From positions 17,589,001 to 17,653,000 of the forward strand of contig OY756961.1 in NCBI GenBank assembly GCA_963580455.1: a stretch of 64,000 nt of DNA, read 5' to 3'. Shown here piece after piece: positions 1 to 10,560 of this stretch. Both the position numbers and the translations under genes were made by a program. Numbering within the stretch: the stretch's first letter is position 1; each line of letters begins with the position of its first letter. A model generated the notes under the pieces. It ran no database searches. It saw nothing but the letters and a program-made list of their open reading frames with translations, and was not told the origin of the DNA. This stretch comes from Euonymus europaeus (lineage: Eukaryota; Streptophyta; Magnoliopsida; Celastrales; Celastraceae).

Positions 1-177
1 TAATGCATATGTGGCACTGGGAGTGTGATCAGTTCCTTGGAACGTGGCAGATGTTATGTAAGTGACATTAGACGTGACCAATACTGAAGTGGCTTGAATC
101 GCATACTCGTGTCCTCATCCTATGGTCACATTTGTATTAACTAAATATAATTACATTGTATTAGGAGTCTAAGGAGT
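1..177. other. Unassigned flank left of LTR-B1
   Basis: I recognise nothing here. A complete gypsy element would have integrase or chromodomain coding and a purine-rich polypurine tract just before the LTR start at 178. The bases before 178 are only weakly purine-rich, and I see no chromodomain-like coding, so this may be degraded internal sequence or an older insertion site. Confidence 0.4.
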
Positions 178-402
178 TGTGATGATCTACCCCAAATATT
201 TATTTGTGTTGGATTGGAGTTGGAAATATATGTGTATTGGTGTGTTTTGGACTTGCAGGTGCATCCAGGTGTGTAGGAATCATGCCTAGGCGAATGGGGA
301 TAACCCAGGATTGGAATGAATCTACTCTGGGTGAACTAGGAGATCACCTGAGGCAGTGTCGAGCTGGAAATAGTAGGAAAAACTAAGGCTGAGGGGTGCG
401 TA
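178..402 (+). mobile_element. LTR-B1, U3 start (part 1 of 2)
   Basis: It begins TGTGATGATCTACCCC and matches, in reverse complement, the U3 end of the Gypsy-1 3' LTR at 6,169, including the ACCCCAAATAT stretch and the first CCTAGGCG palindrome. It is interrupted at 402 by solo LTR-A1 and resumes at 2,530. The flanking five bases GCGTA and GCCTA agree at four of five positions, which fits a decayed target-site duplication for LTR-A1. Confidence 0.75.
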
Positions 403-2529
403 TGTGACGCCCCGATCCGAGCACGCCACGGGTGCCCTCCGGCACTGTCTTAGGCCACTAGTGCGATCATCCGGCAGACCAGAAATCCGGCGGCATCTCC
501 TCGTATATCGGAGAGTCCTCGCCTGCATCAGAAACACGCAGCATAAATTCAATACATCACACTAGCAAGCTAGCTAGGCCTCAGGCCTCAAACACATGCA
601 ATCCTGATCCTAGGGGCCTCAGGCCATCCACTACCAGCATGCACAAACTGATAGTAATAAACACATCAATAAATTCATAATATCATATAACAATAAAATC
701 AAACTCAGCATACTTCATGCATACACCCTCTGGTGCCAAATGGTTATAAGTATATCATGAATAACATCAATACATCATAAACAAAATACGTGCTAGAATA
801 CATTTCTAACATTCACATCATACCCAGGGCCATCCATGTCACATCCCGCCCTCACTGATCCGCTCCACCGGTACCTGTACCAGTATCTCCTGTGGGAAGG
901 AACAGAAAGTAGAGAGTGAGCAAGAAGCTCAGTAGGGTTAAGAGTATAAAAAGTATAAAGGCCGAATCCGAACAATAGGTTATGCAACAATATGAAATCT
1001 ACCACATGCACGTATACTCAACAATCACATAAAACATCAATCCGGGCAATCCTCTCAATGAGCAAACCTCATCGATACCATGGCTCGTTCCATGTAATAT
1101 CAAACATGAGCAAGCTCACCACATCAACTCATCAATATCATGGTCGCTATCCATGTGATATTGAATAAGAGCAAGCTCCCCAACATCAAACGCTCTTGGA
1201 TTACCCGGTTGCGTGATCCTATCACGCCCACACAATTCCAGGAAAGGTCCCTCATTAACCATACCTCTAGTGCATTATCCTACTTGGAGATCACATGACT
1301 CGGTGGTAACTCTCATCACCTCGTCATCCCTCCAAGTAGCTTTCAAGAATCCTAAGGATCTCCGAGTCCATACTCTGTCTCCAATGCAACTCTAATGCAT
1401 TTATGCCATTACATGCCAAAAAGATATATATATGAACAACCTACATATATATATATACATAACTACCATGATGCATGAACGGAAATCACATCATGCCCAT
1501 AGATGATGGAACACACACAATCGGGTCTTGCAACATCAAGAATTAACAATATTCCACAAGCAAGGTTCGTTTCCCCTTAGAAGCAATTAAGGCGGAAACA
1601 CAAATAAAATGACCAATGAGGAATCGAAATGCTCTTTAAAATATTGAGAACAAACGATAGAAAGAATGGTTGGAAATCCCCTACCTCGTTTTGAGCAATT
1701 CACCAAAAATCTCACAATTAGGGTTTTAAACCCCGTTTCACCAAACCTAACAATTTACACAATGTTGTACTCATTTAATCATCCAAACATCTCAATATAT
1801 CATATCAATAATGAATTAAACAATCAATCAAGAGAAACTTCATTTCTCTCTCTAGAATTTCGTCTAAAATCCTCCAAAAATTCCACTTAGCTCAACTCAA
1901 CATCAAACCATGAAATCAACCTACACATATGTTCCAAATTAACCTATAAACAACATATCTAAAGCATAGAACTCAACTCTTCAAGAATCTAGCAAATCTA
2001 GAAAAACCTAGAATTTCCAAAAACCAAGAAAAACTTACCAAATCACCCAAATCAAGCTTGAATCTTCCTTGCTTAGCTTCAATGATCACCAATCTACAAT
2101 CTTCAAGCCAAAATCTAACCAAAATCTTCTTCTCTCTCTAGTCGGGTTTCTCCAAGTGATCGAATGCAGAAATGTCTAAAACTGGGGTTAATATCTAATT
2201 TTCCGACAGCCGTCCGGACGCCATTAGTGTCCGTCTAGACGGATTACTGTTCCCGTAACCCACTGTCGTCACTCTAGGCATATCCGTCCGGACGCCCAGA
2301 TTATCCATCCGGATGGATTACTGTTCACGGAACAACGTTTTCCTTCAAATTTATTCTCCGGATTGGTCTTAGCTTCGATTTGATATATTATGGGCCCAAA
2401 ACGGACATGTATACTAAAAGTTATGGCCCATTTACCGAACCAAGCTCAAAACTATTTTTTCATGATTCTGTACTTCACGGATCATCCGTAAATTGACTCA
2501 AAACTAAATTTTTGGGTCGGGGTTTCACA
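403..2529 (-). mobile_element. Solo LTR-A1 (Ty3/gypsy)
   Basis: A solo LTR of about 2.1 kb that starts TGTGACGCCCCGATCC and ends GGTCGGGGTTTCACA, with the TG...CA ends of LTRs. Orientation follows from the copy at 62,640-63,480, where the same end abuts a polypurine tract: U3 is on the right, so this copy lies on the minus strand. No gag or pol is attached. It contains (TA)n near 1,420-1,460, a CT-rich block near 2,120-2,140 and a cluster of palindromes at 2,211-2,318. Relatives in this window lie at 28,866, 32,116, 59,435 and 62,640. Confidence 0.85.
2211..2318. promoter_or_regulatory. U3 palindrome cluster of LTR-A1
   Basis: Four perfect dyads lie within 108 bp: CGTCCGGACG (2,211-2,220), CCGTCTAGACGG (2,231-2,242), CGTCCGGACG (2,285-2,294) and ATCCATCCGGATGGAT (2,303-2,318). 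They sit 210-320 bp inside the U3 end. The sequences differ yet each stays symmetric. A role in transcription factor binding or RNA folding is inference. Confidence 0.6.
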
Positions 2530-4085
2530 GCCTAGGCACACCCCTCACATGCCTAGGCTCGATACGCCCAGGCATGACCATTGGGCGCCTAGAAGCAGCC
2601 TGGAGCAGAGTTCTCTAGGTTGGGGGGGCTTGGGCAAGGGGGTGCGCCTAGGCTCAAACCGAAATTTTTAAAAGCTAGATACGCGATTTTTCCTATTCAC
2701 TTTTCTAGCATAGTTCGATTTTTAGAGAGAGAGAGGGAGAAAAATAGAGAGAGAAAGAGAGATTCTTGAGGGATTTTAAAGGATTAAGACTTGGATTGAA
2801 GATTAGAACAAGATTCAACAAGGTTTGCACAAAGTTTGGAGAATTTGAGGTAAGTTATTGGTTTTCATAAAAACTAGGATTTTTGTAATTTCGATTGGAA
2901 CTTCAAATAGGTGTTATAGAATAACTATATATGTTGATTTGAGTCTATTTATGATGTTATATACTAGGTTTGTTATTGATTTGGTGGATTGAAGGCTGGA
3001 AAGTTTGAGTTGGGTATATTTGCATTTCTAGATAAAGAAAGGTAATTTCCCTTTATTTGTCGGTTTGGTTTATGTTGGTTTTTGATTATCGGGAATTAAT
3101 TTGCAGGAATGAGTGATGAATTTACTATATGGTAGGTTCAAAAACTCAAACCCTAATATTCGGGAATTTGTAGCTCGTGTTAGCTTGGATTCGTGGTAGG
3201 GATTTTTACCCCTTTTCCATCGTATCGTTATGTTCACTAAAGAGCGGTTTGTATTTCTTCATTGGTCATAATTTTGTGTTCTTGCTTAAATTTATCCTTA
3301 GGAAGAAGGAACCCTCTTTGGTTGATTATTTATTAATTGCATACCTTATAAAATCTTAATCATCTATTGGGCATATTAACTTTCGTTCATGCATCACGTA
3401 GTTACGTATGTATATAGAGTTGTTGAATATATATAATTCTCTTTCATAACATGATTGGTTATGCATTGTCGCTGCACTAGAACTATGGGTATGGACTTGT
3501 AGTATCCTAAGAATCTATTTGTATGATGCTGGATACCGAAGGGCCACATTGTTGCCATAATCGGGATTTTCCATTGTGGAGGCGCATCCATGGTTTTTTG
3601 GGGAAAGGTTCAAGGTTTCCGATGATTTTCTGGATATCCGTTGACCGGTGCCAGGGTGTTGTAGGCTGTAGCCCATGATTATTATCTTGTTGTGACATTT
3701 TAGATGTCATTTTGTTGCATTGTGCTTATTTCATCATCAACCTTATAATCTTGATGACTCTCATATTTCCCCACTGAGCCTTCCGCTCACCCTATTTTTT
3801 TCTTCTATCCTTTTGATGAGACTGGTGTTGAGACCAAGGCTATGTGACATGGAAGGCCACCATAGGAGTACTAAGATTTGTATTTTAATGTGTTGGAACC
3901 TTGTTATTTATTTTAGTGCATTTAGTATTTTGATTCTGTTGAATATTATGTTGCTTAAATACCTACTTGGTATGTATGATGGCTAGTCAGGGGTGTATGT
4001 CATGTGATCGAGACTCCCGTACCTGGATGATGGACTTGTTGACTTTGATAGTCTTTGATGATGATAATTATGTGATGATGTTTTG
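2530..4085 (+). mobile_element. LTR-B1, rest of U3 to truncated U5 (part 2 of 2)
   Basis: It continues LTR-B1 after the solo LTR-A1. It is the reverse complement of about 4,376-5,900 of the next LTR, roughly 85% identical by eye in one compared block (3,900-4,030 against 4,440-4,570). The last 290 bp or so of U5 are missing, because the Gypsy-1 3' LTR begins at 4,086. CCTAGG palindromes lie at 2,530-2,537, 2,551-2,558 and 2,646-2,653, and a GA-rich tract lies at 2,723-2,765. Short open frames in this stretch are not genes. Confidence 0.8.
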
Positions 4086-6169
4086 TGTGACACTCCAACC
4101 CGAAATTTACACTGAATCAGGTGTACCACTATTGAGGTGTACACCGTCACTAAGGACCTCACCACACATCATCCTAACCCCAGATTCTAACAAAATTCGG
4201 CAACACCTTCCCGTATATCGGGGAGTGTCAACTTGGAGTCACATATCACATCATATAAGAAATGAAATTAATAACAATTCAGTACAATTTTGCAGCCTAG
4301 CAGGGCGTCTGGCCATCTAACAACATTCACATTCTAGGCAGGGCCTCAGGCATCCTAATCACATGCAAATAATATGCAGAACATCATCACATAATTAGTA
4401 TCATCAAAGACTATCAAGTCAGCAAGTTCGAACTCAAGGTCTATCATCCTAGTACGGGAGCCCCAATCACAAGACATACACCCCCGACCATCGATCATAC
4501 ATACCGAATAGATATTTAAGCAACATGATCTTCAATAGAATCAATGTACTAAATGTACTCAAATAACTAACAAGGTTCCAGCACATTATACTAAAAATCC
4601 TAGTGCTCCAAGGGTGGCCTGCCATGTCATGCGGCCTCCTACTAATCCGCAACCCGGTTCTCAGTACCAGCCTCACCAGAAGGATAGAAGAAAAGAAATA
4701 GGGTGAGCATAAGACTCAATAGGGAATATGAAGAGTCATTAGGATTATAAGGTTGAATGATGAAACAAGCACAATGTAGCAAAATGACATCCAAAATGTC
4801 AAAACAAGATAATAATCATCGGCTACACCCTACAATGCCCTGGTACCGATCAACGGATATCCAAAAAATCATCATAAACCTTGCACCTTTCCCTAGACAA
4901 CCATAGATGCACCTCCACAATGGGGAAACCCGATTCGGGCAACAATGTGCCCCCTAGGTACTTAATATCACACAAATAGAACCTAAGGATAGTACGAGTC
5001 GATATCCATAGTTCCAATACAACTATAATGCATGTCCAATCATGTGATGCAAGAGAAGTATCTATATATATAACAAAAATATATATATACGTAACTACAT
5101 GATGTTTGAATGAGAGTTAACATGCCCAATAGATGATTAAGCACTTATAAGTTATGCAATTTATCAATAACCAAACAAAGAGGGTTCATTCTTCCTATGG
5201 ATAAATTTAGGCAAGAACAAAAAAATGATGACTAATGAAGAAATACAAACTGCTCTTTAGTGAACAGAAATAATACGATAGAAAAAGGGGTAAGAATCCC
5301 TACCTCGAATCCAAGCTAACACAAGCTACAAATTTTTGAATATTAGGGTTGAGTTTCTGAACCTACCATATTGTAAATTCATCAGCCATTCCCACAAATT
5401 AATTCCCCATAATTAAAACCAACATAAACCAAACCAACAAATCAAGAGAAATGACCTTTCTTTCTCTACGAACCCAAATACACCCAACTCAAGCTTCAAG
5501 CTTTGAATTCACCAAATCAATAACCAACCTAGTGTTTAACATCATAATTAGACTTAAATAAAGCTATATAGTCATTCTAAAACACCTATTTGATGTGCCA
5601 ATAGAAATTACAAAAATCCTAGTTTTTATGGAAAACTAAGAAATTTACCTCAAATCTTCCAAACTTGTGAAATCCTTGTTGAATCTTATTCTAATCTTCA
5701 ATCCAAGCCTTAATCCTTGAAAATCCCTCACGAATCTATATTTCTCTCTCTATTTTCCTCCCTTCTCTCTCTTTCTCTCTAAAAATCAAACCTCAACATA
5801 AGATTCAACTTTTGGCTCGCGAAAGTCCATTTATCACCTCGGGGTGTGCCTAGGTGCATTGGACTTAAGTTCCGGGTGGAACTCTCTATCATGGGTGCCA
5901 TCCTAGGTGTGCATAGAAAAGTATGCCTAGGCACCCTGTGTTGATTTCCTCTCCGCTTTTCCATGAGTCTCTGTTATGGGAGCATTTTTTAGTGCACCTA
6001 GGCGTCCTTTGGGGCGCCGAGGACAGTTTCAAACGCATCCTGGGTTTCTTCATCCTGCCTAGGCGTAATTCCATGTGCCTAGGCGCCCTTGTACACACAT
6101 TAAACACCAAAACACATATTTTTCTAACTTCAAATCATTCTAAGTTCATATTTGGGGTAAGTCATCACA
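4086..6169 (-). mobile_element. Gypsy-1 3' LTR (LTR-B2)
   Basis: A complete LTR of 2,084 bp, starting TGTGACACTCCAACCC on the plus strand and ending GTCATCACA. Its right end abuts a polypurine tract followed by pol remnants, so this is the 3' LTR of a minus-strand element. The matching 5' LTR survives only as a stub at 20,852-20,875. Together with LTR-B1 it forms a large inverted repeat whose spacer is 4,086-4,375. The internal structure resembles long-LTR chromoviruses such as the Tekay/Del lineage; the lineage is inferred from LTR length and the chromodomain-like tail. Confidence 0.85.
5824..6084. promoter_or_regulatory. U3 palindrome cluster of LTR-B2
   Basis: Repeated CCTAGG-centred dyads lie 85-340 bp inside the U3 end: TGCCTAGGCA at 5,924-5,933, GCCTAGGC at 6,057-6,064 and again at 6,077-6,084, with imperfect copies around 5,845, 5,905 and 5,998. 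The position corresponds to the TCCGGA cluster of LTR-A. Confidence 0.55.
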
Positions 6170-6186
6170 TCCTTCCCTCGTTAAAG
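6170..6186 (-). other. Gypsy-1 polypurine tract
   Basis: On the minus strand this reads TTTAACGAGGGAAGGA and lies directly against the LTR start TGTGATGAC. Equivalent tracts occur at 45,603 and 63,481. It would prime plus-strand DNA synthesis in reverse transcription. Confidence 0.75.
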
Positions 6187-6310
6187 AAATTTCTTCCCAA
6201 AATTTAGTTATGTACCTGGATTTTTGAACAAAGGCAAGTACTTGTCAATCATTCAAGAATACAACTCCCAAGTAGCTTCTTCCGTGCCATGATACATCCA
6301 CTCCACCATC
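6187..6310 (-). pseudogene. Gypsy-1 pol C-terminal tail, chromodomain-like remnant
   Basis: Only the last 40 or so codons of pol remain. Translated on the minus strand, this piece aligns with the WMYHG...ATWELES stretch of the relatives at 45,619 and 63,497, a chromodomain-like tail that in chromoviruses helps target integration. The whole integrase core that should follow is gone: by about 6,340 the sequence is already in the region next to RNase H. The element therefore carries an internal deletion of well over 1 kb compared with Gypsy-2. Confidence 0.65.
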
Positions 6311-6344
6311 CATCCCACGAACCTATCCTGAACTCTCATCAATC

Positions 6345-6859
6345 ACATTAAATATCGGGTCACCATTCTGTGCATCCATAACTTTCTACACCATTTGCAG
6401 TCTCGAAGTCATACAACCCAAGTATACCTTTCCCTTATCACTCCTCAATTCCAACCCAAACTGGTTGATTGTCTCAACAATCTCCCATTCATGCATAAAT
6501 AAACTAGTCACATTGTGCTTCTGATTCAATGCATTGGCCACCATATTTTCTTTACCCAGATGGTATTGCAAATTGACGTCAAAGTTTTCCAAGTAATCCA
6601 TCCACCGCTTCTGTCAAAAGTTTAACTCCCTTTGGGTGAATAGGTACTTGAGGCTTTTATGATCCAAGAAGACCTCAAACCTCTCTCCATAGAGATAATA
6701 CCGCCATTGCTTCAAACCAAATACGACTGCTAAAAATTCCAAGTCGTGAACTAGATAATTCCTCTCATGTGTCTTTAGCAACCTTGAGCCATACTCCATA
6801 ACTTTTTCTCGTTGCATGAGCACACATCCCAAACCTACTGCAGATGCATCGCAATACAC
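6345..6859 (-). pseudogene. Gypsy-1 RNase H domain
   Basis: RNase H of a Ty3/gypsy polyprotein, which removes the RNA strand during reverse transcription. In minus-strand order I see CDAS (first acidic residue), then [10 protein letters not shown] (Glu), then DHKSLKYLF (Asp), and finally the region ending in ANAL, which is NAL in place of the common DAL. The three acidic motifs are present, but a frame break separates the two open stretches at about 6,602-6,613, and a stop separates this domain from RT at 6,859. The neighbours are RT (to the right) and the deleted integrase (to the left). Confidence 0.85.
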
Positions 6860-7878
6860 CTAATAGTCCACATCTCTCTTCAGCACTGCTAACACTGGAG
6901 GTCTTGTCGACCTCCTCCTTAATTCCTCAAATGTCGCCTCACACTCGTTTGTCCAAACAAATGGTGTACCCTTCTTGGTTAACCGTGTCATGGTTGTAGC
7001 CACTCCAAAAAATTCCTTAATGAACCTTCGGTAGTAGCCTATCAACCCTAAGAAACTTCTTATCTTTGCCACGTTCTTCGGCCTCACCCAATTCAAAATC
7101 GATTCAAACTTTGAGTAATCAATTGCTATGCCCTCCCGAGTAATGACCGGCCCAGGAATTTCTTTTTTGCGGCCAAGAACTCATATTTACTCAGTTTAAC
7201 ATACAATTCATTTTTCTTCAATGTCAACAAAACCACGCTTAAGTGTTCTCCATGCTTTTCCTTTATTGTATAGTAAATCAAGATGTCATCTATGAATACC
7301 ACTGCACACCTGTTGCATTAAGTCCATGAATACTGTTGGGGTATTAGTGAACCCAAACAGCATTACCAAGAACTTGTAATGCCTATATCGAGCCCTAAAT
7401 GCCGTCTTCTGGATATCCTTATCTTTTATTCGCAGCTGATGGTATCTCGAACTCAAGTCGATCTTGGAGAAGTGCTTGGCAGCTATCACTTGGTCAAACA
7501 AATCATTGATCTGTGGTAACAAATACTTATTCTTCATTGAAGCCTTGTTCAACTGTCAATAGTCGATACACATTCTCAACGACCCTTCCTTCTTCTTTAC
7601 AAACAATACCGGTGCTCCCTATGGGGATACACTTGGCCTAATAAACCCCAAATCCTACAACTCTTATAGTTGCATCATCAACTCTTTCAACTCTACTGGA
7701 GCCATTTGATAAGGAAGAATCGAAATCGGTTTCATATTCGGATGCAACTCAATGGCGAAGTCAATTTCTCTCTTTGGATGTAATCCCGATAACTCTTTCA
7801 AAAATACATCCATAAACTCTTCCACTACCTGGATCGACATAGTAAAATCACTCTTAGGTGCTGAAGTCGCTAAACTCG
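6860..7878 (-). pseudogene. Gypsy-1 reverse transcriptase and N-terminal linker
   Basis: RT of a Ty3/gypsy element. Reading the minus strand, the linker motifs DVF...ELSGLHPKREIDFAIEL (about 7,840-7,735) come first, then [14 protein letters not shown], then [16 protein letters not shown], then FIDD near 7,290 in another frame, then the SFLGLIGYYRRFI thumb. The FIDD catalytic pair is present, but a short deletion just before it removes about ten residues and shifts the frame, and stops occur elsewhere. The domain is cut at 7,878 by the SINE/LTR-D insertion, with target duplication ACTCG. Protease coding resumes at 10,152. Confidence 0.88.
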
Positions 7879-8222
7879 TGTAACGACCCACCCTTAGTTG
7901 GTGACATAGTGAGGCGCGGCCCCTATGTTAAAGGCTAGGTGAGGAGTTTGAATCCTACTAGCAACAACCCACCTGTGCGACAAGAGAGGGGTTGGGGGTA
8001 GTGGTCCATGGGCCAGGCCAACCAGTAACGACTGGGGTGGGTCGTTACATAAAAACTGCCTTTTTATATCAGAGTCGTCCAGCGGACACATGATAGGCCC
8101 ATGGACCAGGCAGCCCAACCCCTCTCCTGTCGCACAGGCGGGTTGTTGCAGATGGGACTCGAACTACCCACCTCCCTTTAACATAGGGGCCGCGCCTCAC
8201 TATGTCACCAACTAAGCCACCT
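7879..8222. mobile_element. Tail-to-tail pair of tRNA-derived SINE-like repeats
   Basis: The two halves are inverted copies of each other. The right copy, on the minus strand, shows a pol III A box TGGCTTAGTTGG (8,208-8,219) and a B box AGTTCGAGTCC (8,155-8,165). The left copy, on the plus strand, has TTAGTTGG from 7,894 and AGTTTGAATCC (7,945-7,955). Both go on to a shared CCTGTGCGACA body. GTAACGACCCACCC at the left edge recurs inverted near 8,035-8,050. The outer edges TGTAACG and TGTCACG resemble each other, so the pair may have inserted into the very end of LTR-D. The SINE identity is inferred from the two boxes; a foldback MITE is the alternative. Confidence 0.6.
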
Positions 8223-10146
8223 TGTCACGCCTCGATCCCTAGGCACGTGACGTGTAACTAACTCATACTCCTGACTATAATTTTTTTTTTCAAATCTCAA
8301 TAACTCAACAAAAGTATAATTATCTACATACTTATATTTAGATGATAGATATAAATAAATACATAAGTAACTTTATATACCCGACTGAGACTCCAGCTCA
8401 GCCATCCCAACCCACTGGGTCCACTCAAACCTTACGCAGCGACTTTGGTATGTACACCGACTGTCCTGTCCTGTCTGCACTCCCAGTCTCGTCACAGTTG
8501 TTTCACCTGAAAATAAACAAGGGAAATAGGGGATGAGCCGAAGCTCAGTAGGGAATACAGTATTCACACAAAAAACATTCACAAATAGTTATTGACAAAA
8601 GCACGGCAATTTAAATAACACTTCTATTTATCAACCCGCCTCGAATATCCGTCACCACCTCGAACGCCTTCCGACCTCATTGCCGGAAAATATTTTTCTC
8701 CGCTTTCCGACCTCCTCGCCGGAAGCAATCTACGAGTAAGGAAGGTAGGCACTTTCTTATACCGGGACTTGCCACCCCTTCGCTATGTGGCCGCATAGCG
8801 AATCCTTACTCGGATTATCACCCACTGTACGTACAGGCCTCTTCCACATCTCTGCAATCTCCACATCACAATACCCGCTATCTCCATAATTCCCAGATAT
8901 AAACAAATGTTCAATCACATGCATTCAGTATAAAGACAACATTTTTCTCAATGAGAAGTAGGGGGTTACCACATAACGAAATTATACACGACAAACATTT
9001 ACACTCAAACATGCACACAGAATCCACATAAGCAGTAGACACTTATGCCGAGCATTCATTCACAATTACTGCAAGAAACTTCGATAACTTACAACACAAA
9101 ACCCACAATTTCCACCTTAACCAACCAAACATTTACATCAGAAAAATCACAATTAACTATTTCGCAAGACTTATCGAATTATCGATTAAACTGAAATTCA
9201 AGAATTCCCAAATTAAAGCAAAGTTATAGTATTCCCTACCGCGTGAAGCGTGCCTCACATCTTACTCGAACCAATGTTTCCCCGTATAATTTTTTCCCGA
9301 CGTACATCATTAAGCCTCATATACCAGTTCTACACCAAAATGCAGCTCACAAATACGTCCAAATACCGCGTAAATATGTAAAATATACGATCTAGTTGAA
9401 AAGGTAAATTTTTACCCGAAAAAATCAAACGGGTCAAATAGTACTCGAAATACCCCTATTCGGGTCACCGGAGATCCGACGACTTTCTCTGGAAATCACC
9501 AACTATGATTTGTAGTACTCTTCGAGACGAACTCAACGGTGGTGGCCTTGCATCAATCGGAGATCGGAGGAGGGAGAAATCGACTGTCGAAGCTCGCAGT
9601 GGCCGAAACTGCCGACGACTTTTCCCGGAGATATACAGCTCCGATTAAGGTGATTCTTGAACCGATTTCATACGTCTCGAAGAGACGAAGAGATTGGTAC
9701 CGGTCTCGTTGCCTGAGGTGGCCAGACGGAGGAGATCGGCGCCGGAGAAGTTTCAGACGCGAAAATCGCTTTTTTTCTTTTTTTCCCTGTTTCTGTTTCC
9801 ATTTCTTTTTCTTGCGTTTTTTTTTTCCTGTTCCTCTTCTTATCTTTTCTTTTTATTTTAAACTAAATTCAAATATGTATAAAAATTGGATTCTTCTTTT
9901 CTTTTCTTTTCTTTTTAATTTTGTTTCCACTTATTTAATAAAATTTACAACAAATACGTATTTCGTCACCATCCAGTCAAGTTCTCTAATTTATTTGTAT
10001 TATTCTTATTATTCGTACTTATTCACACCCGTATATTTAATTATTACACTAAACCCAAATTTAATTATTACATCCATTAGTGTACCGTTGTACACGTGTC
10101 ACCCTCATGTTCAATGTTTCTATTATTTCCGGGTCAGGATATCACA
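8223..10146 (-). mobile_element. Solo LTR-D (gypsy-like)
   Basis: An LTR of 1.92 kb from TGTCACGCCTCGATCC to GGGTCAGGATATCACA. The five bases after it (10,147-10,151, ACTCG) match 7,874-7,878 on the far side of the SINE-like pair, and Gypsy-1 pol coding continues across the junction, so this is an insertion with a target-site duplication. By comparison with LTR-A, U3 is on the right. It contains a C/T-rich tract at 9,770-9,920. A 269-codon open frame at 9,539-10,348 runs out of the LTR into antisense protease sequence and has a low-complexity middle; I do not treat it as a gene. Confidence 0.8.
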
Positions 10147-10151
10147 ACTCG

Positions 10152-10560
10152 CCATCGCACAATTCTACCATGAAGGATTTTCCAAGAAATGTGGACAAGG
10201 ATCCCCCTTTGATCCCTTCAACCGTATTACCCTTCCCTCAGGTACTCTAAGAGTAATCTTCCTCTCCCAAAAGTCTAGCAACCCATGGTGCTTTGTCAAC
10301 AATTCTACTCCAAGGATCATATCAAAATCCTTGAAGTCCATCACATAAAAATTGGCCTTCAAGACCACTTCCCCAAACCGACACTCACAACGCAAGGAAA
10401 TCCCTTCGAATGCAATAAAATACCCAAAATATGAAGACACTGTAAACATAGTCCTTGTCAGCGAATTTTCCAACCTCAATGAATGCGCCAAAAAGCTAGT
10501 AATGAATGAAGTTGTACTCCCGAATAAAACAACACTCTAGCGCAATAGTTTGAGATAAGG
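10152..10560 (-). pseudogene. Gypsy-1 aspartic protease (retropepsin), inactive
   Basis: The protease part of the Ty3/gypsy polyprotein. On the minus strand, the flap and core are recognisable from MDFKDFDMILGVELL and HHGLLDFWERKITL. The active site near 10,545-10,510 reads VLFYSG where the family has VLFDSG, so the catalytic Asp is replaced by Tyr, and a frameshift follows at once. The same domain in Gypsy-3 (55,121-55,560) shows where the frame should run. Gag lies upstream (to the right) and the RT linker downstream beyond the LTR-D insertion. Confidence 0.8.

Noticed and set aside
204..386. A 60-codon frame after an apparent TTGCAG splice acceptor, looking like a small exon
   Set aside because: The stretch is U3 of LTR-B1, matching the U3 of LTR-B2 in reverse complement, so the resemblance to an exon is accidental.
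403..2529. A DNA transposon, because the two ends look like inverted repeats (TGTGA...TCACA)
   Set aside because: The same end sequence abuts polypurine tracts and gypsy pol at 63,480, and LTR-A3 has a 5-bp target duplication. These are LTR termini.
8150..8222. A possible functional tRNA gene, from the A and B boxes
   Set aside because: The sequence between the boxes does not fold as a tRNA with a usable anticodon arm, and it is part of a longer repeated inverted unit. A SINE-like repeat fits better.
9539..10348. A 269-codon open frame, the longest on the plus strand
   Set aside because: It lies in solo LTR-D, has a low-complexity Phe/Leu/Ser core from a C/T-rich tract, and crosses the LTR border into antisense protease sequence.
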